From: Rubinisphaera margarita | Lineage (GTDB): Bacteria; Planctomycetota; Planctomycetia; Planctomycetales; Planctomycetaceae | Assembly: GCF_022267515.1 (NCBI RefSeq) | Contig: NZ_JAKFGB010000009.1 | Coordinates: 868,001 to 932,000 of the forward strand | Direction of reading: 5' to 3' | DNA length: 64,000 nt | Part shown: one piece after another, positions 58,187-64,000 of the stretch | How positions within the stretch are numbered: position 1 is the stretch's first letter | Layout of the letters: every line of letters starts with the position of its first letter | Translations under genes and position numbers: made by a program | The notes under the pieces: model-generated | Seen by the model: only the letters and a program-made list of their open reading frames with translations | What the model was told of the DNA's origin: nothing | Database searches by the model: none

Positions 58187-58565
58187 TTTCAGTCCCGTAC
58201 GTCAGGCACCGCCTGGCGCGGCTTCTTCGAGCTGTGTCGATTTCTCGTCAGGCAGTGCGTGACCTACTCTATGCCATGTGTTTTGCGCAAAAGTCCATAA
58301 CTCCCCCGTTTCCGGGACTTTTGCGCAGCGGGCTCAGTTTCTCGCCCGCGGGTGGCCGTGATAGCTCCGCTATCAGGGCGGCGCAGCCGTAGGAGGATGC
58401 CGTTTGATGTGGCCTGATTAGGGTCTTGCTTCTCGCCCGGACCTGTGCTGAAATCACGCTATCGTACTGAGCCGTCCAATCCCACTTCGCCCACGGCTGC
58501 GCCGCCCCGTGAGAATCTTTCGGGGCCACCCGGGAACGACTCGGAGCTCTTTGGAGAAGCCCCCC
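58187..58565. other. Intergenic region with dispersed repeats
   Basis: It holds the CCGTACGTCAGGCACCGCC block at 58195-58213 (also near 16877, inverted) and the full MITE-like element at 58350-58531. Antisense and off-frame open frames here are rejected. No gene seen. Confidence 0.5.
58350..58531 (+). repeat. MITE-like element, full reference copy
   Basis: 182 bases. Outer inverted repeats are GGGTGGCC/GGCCACCC and inner ones CGGCGCAGCCGT/ACGGCTGCGCCG. An inner palindrome TGATAGC-tcc-GCTATCA lies near the left end. No transposase is encoded, so it would need a partner enzyme to move. Related copies: 6514-6594 (deleted middle), 16894-16924 (end only), 55676-55840 (full). Confidence 0.8.
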
Positions 58566-59018
58566 ATGCCAAGTCGGCGGACGATTGCCGTCCTTGAGGA
58601 TGATCCCGAGCGGATCGCGCATTTTCGGCCGCTGCTCGTCGAGCACTTCCCTCAATACGAACTCGCCTTCTTTGAACATGCGGGGGAAATGACGTCCTGG
58701 CTGGAGTCGCACTTCGATGAGGTGGTCGGAATGGCCCTCGACAACGATCTGCCACTCCGTTCTATGCCGGATGGTACCACTCAGGATTGCGGTGAAGGTC
58801 GAGAAGTCGCGGACTGGCTGGCGACGCGGCCGCCGAGGTTTCCCATTGTGATCCACTCGACCAACACCTGGGCGGTCGAGTACATGCTCGACGTTCTCGG
58901 CCTGGCGGGATGGCGGATCGAACGGGTGATTCCGTTCCCGGGAACACGATGGATGACGCGGTATTGGATCGGGGCTGTGCGAGGTCTGCTTGAGAACGAT
59001 GCCGACGCACGCGATTGA
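58566..59018 (+). CDS. Receiver-like (cREC-type) domain protein
   Basis: 150 residues from ATG 58566 with GGAG upstream. The start IAVLEDDPERIAHFRPLLVEHFPQ has the two-Asp opening of a receiver domain. Then comes ALDNDLPL (the strand carrying the phosphorylation-site Asp), VIHSTNTWAVEYML and a C-terminal helix. The pattern fits the cyclic-phosphate-processing receiver (cREC) subtype, often found with nucleotide-processing systems. No kinase or partner gene is adjacent. The domain is moderately certain, its role unknown. Confidence 0.6.
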   Translation: MPSRRTIAVLEDDPERIAHFRPLLVEHFPQYELAFFEHAGEMTSWLESHFDEVVGMALDNDLPLRSMPDGTTQDCGEGREVADWLATRPPRFPIVIHSTNTWAVEYMLDVLGLAGWRIERVIPFPGTRWMTRYWIGAVRGLLENDADARD

Positions 59019-59077
59019 GACGGACTCCGGATTAACGGGCCAGCCACCGAAGCCGCGTAACCGCAGAACAGGGTTGG

Positions 59078-59118
59078 CTCAGACGCGTGCGTCTGAGTGA
59101 CGAAGTCACAGGAAGCAG
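59078..59118 (+). repeat. CAGACG/CGTCTG palindromic repeat, second copy
   Basis: CTCAGACGCGTGCGTCTGAG followed by GTGACGAAGTCACAGGAAGC. It matches the left and right ends of the element at 6605-6738 base for base in the shared block. Confidence 0.75.
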
Positions 59119-59199
59119 GTCACTCGCGTGGAGAGAGAAGTCGGTGCTCTGAAAGTCTCCGTCCCGAGAACGTAACTCGGTGCGTTGTTCGGTGGCCGA

Positions 59200-59241
59200 A
59201 AATAAAAAGAACCGCCGGTCAGGCTGTTTCTGACCGACGGC
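59200..59241 (-). terminator. Terminator of the small minus-strand gene
   Basis: On the minus strand a stem of about 11 bases with one mismatch (GCCGTCGGTCAG / CTGACCGGCGGT), loop AAACAGC, then TCTTTTTATTTT. It is about 180 bases beyond the stop at 59417. Confidence 0.75.
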
Positions 59242-59416
59242 GTCAAACCGGGGACATCGCGAGGATGCCCCGGAATCTGGTTCGGCTGTAACCGCTGGTG
59301 AGGGAAGCGAACGAGTCCGGCGATTCGAGGATCAGCCTGTTCGTGTTCCGCACTCTTGGGGATATTGCCCCTCGCGGTCAACCGAAGCGAAGCAGTGTCG
59401 AGCACTGCCCCTGTTC

Positions 59417-59764
59417 CTAGTACTTGTATTCGTACGCGTGGCGGATGTAACGACGGTCGGCGTCGTAGTCGCCGTCGTAATCGCTGCGGAGTTTCGTATC
59501 CAGTTCGGAGTTCCAGCTGGAGTAGGTCTTGCCGTAATGTCGCTGGGCGGCGTAACCGAAGCGGAACGCCTGTTCGCGATTCTCGAAGGCGTCGTCGGAG
59601 CCGGCCATTTGCTTGACGGTATCGTCAACATCCTGATCCATGTCGCGGGCTGAGTCGCTGCCGAAGTCGGCTTTCGTCTGTTCCCAGTCGTTGGCGAAGG
59701 CCTTCTTGACCCGGTCCCAGGCACTCATGTCGTCGTCGGTGTAATACTTTGCTTTGGTCGCCAT
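59417..59764 (-). CDS. Small acidic hypothetical protein
   Basis: 115 residues from ATG 59764, preceded by GGAGCG. It is soluble, helical and rich in Asp, Lys, Tyr and Ala. Visible segments are YYTDDDMSAWDRVKKAFANDWEQTKADF, then SARDMDQDVDDTVKQM and FRFGYAAQRHYGKTYSSWNSEL; the Tyr/Asp/Arg-rich ending is DADRRYIRHAYEYKY. The composition resembles stress-related proteins of the CsbD kind but the pattern does not match closely, so no family is given. Monocistronic with its own terminator. Confidence 0.6.
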   Translation of the reverse strand: MATKAKYYTDDDMSAWDRVKKAFANDWEQTKADFGSDSARDMDQDVDDTVKQMAGSDDAFENREQAFRFGYAAQRHYGKTYSSWNSELDTKLRSDYDGDYDADRRYIRHAYEYKY

Positions 59765-60069
59765 CAGAGCGCTCCTCAATCAGTCAGTTCGTTCAGGCCC
59801 TTCCACGATGGTCGAGCTGTATCGCGAAGGGGCCTGATGCATCTCCCGTGCCGAAAGGCGAGGGTGGTCTGCAAACAACGGGAATCCGCAGTAAAACCCG
59901 AGCCTTTTCTGCTTGTGGTCGCTTCAGTTCGCAGGGCGAGCAACGTATTGTGAACGATTCATGTCCTTTACGATCGGGGAACGATCAGACGACGGGGCAA
60001 CGCCGGGCGCAAAAGAAAAACCCTCCCCGTGTTGACGAGGAGGGTCTGAGAGAGCAGAAAGATCGCGGA
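59765..60069. other. Intergenic region, no gene seen
   Basis: About 300 bases between the small gene and the alpha-2-macroglobulin gene's end, with the latter's terminator at 60011-60045. No repeat family recognised. Confidence 0.5.
60011..60045 (-). terminator. Terminator of the alpha-2-macroglobulin gene
   Basis: Stem ACCCTCC/GGAGGGT with a 12-base loop. On the minus strand it is followed by TTTTCTTTT. It is 25 bases past the stop codon. Confidence 0.85.

Positions 60070-64000
<3,931 letters not shown>

Larger units (their letters stand above)
59019..59416. other. Intergenic region with a palindromic repeat and terminator
   Basis: It contains the CAGACG/CGTCTG palindrome at 59078-59118 and the terminator at 59200-59241 for the minus-strand gene at 59417. 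The minus-strand frame at 59106-59405 overlaps both and is rejected. Confidence 0.5.

Noticed and set aside
59106..59405. Minus-strand 99-residue frame
   Set aside because: It overlaps a terminator stem and a palindromic repeat and has no ribosome binding site or recognisable protein features.

Overview
The window looks like the chromosome of a planctomycete (order Planctomycetales), judged by gene content. It carries two near-identical DUF1559 pseudopilin-like genes, three formylglycine-type sulfatases, a BBP7-type outer-membrane barrel, a TIGR03009-like C-terminus, a membrane-bound-dehydrogenase propeller with HEAT repeats, an ExbB/ExbD/ExbD set, a large alpha-2-macroglobulin and many planctomycete-type orphan proteins. 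The DNA is GC-rich. Genes lie on both strands in short operons, and several carry Sec or lipoprotein signals. No phage, plasmid, CRISPR array, rRNA or complete insertion sequence was seen.

Layout. 1-6.4 kb: a truncated TIGR03009-like gene, a Minf_1886-like gene, small membrane proteins, then a three-gene ABC exporter operon (ATPase, permease, helical-repeat partner) closed by a terminator. 6.4-13.5 kb: repeat DNA, an M32 carboxypeptidase, an odd small transcription unit (about 9.1-9.5 kb), more repeat DNA, a degenerate-J-domain/propeller protein and treZ. 13.6-16.8 kb: two sulfatases in tandem. 17-27.3 kb: housekeeping genes (hisS, asnS, tatD, tRNA-Asp) mixed with membrane and regulatory proteins. 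27.5-35.5 kb: a secreted or envelope cluster (HExxH lipoprotein, CBM plus nucleoside-hydrolase-like protein, third sulfatase, M20 deacetylase, BBP7 barrel). 35.5-38.5 kb: minus-strand operon of glutaminyl cyclotransferase, ExbB, ExbD, ExbD and DUF167. 38.8-41.5 kb: EboB-like hydrolase, alpha/beta hydrolase and a striking Cys/Tyr/Ser/Asn-rich secreted protein. 41.7-48.1 kb: ligA, DUF1573 protein, lipoprotein, a strongly expressed-looking Asp-rich protein, then overlapping purine nucleoside phosphorylase and nnrE. 48.1-51.3 kb: DUF1559 pair plus a regulatory-domain lipoprotein. 51.8-55.6 kb: SGNH-like/propeller/HEAT protein and an EF-hand esterase. 56-59.8 kb: CrtI-like oxidoreductase, two AT-richer small genes, a receiver-domain protein and a small stress-like protein. 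60.1-64 kb: 3' part of the alpha-2-macroglobulin gene.

The best candidates for new biology are: (i) several families of palindromic dispersed repeats, including a 165-182 bp MITE-like element with terminal inverted repeats, two copies of which bracket an AT-richer gene pair; (ii) the isolated unit at 9116-9511, which has a promoter, an in-frame UGA, a Cys-Cys-Cys micro-ORF, strong hairpins and a UUCG terminator; (iii) the 24-cysteine protein at 40859-41422 and the Asp-rich protein at 46068-46409, both with good promoters and terminators. Starts were moved downstream of the longest open frame wherever a signal peptide, a ribosome binding site or an overlap supported it. All functions are read from motifs by eye, without database searches.
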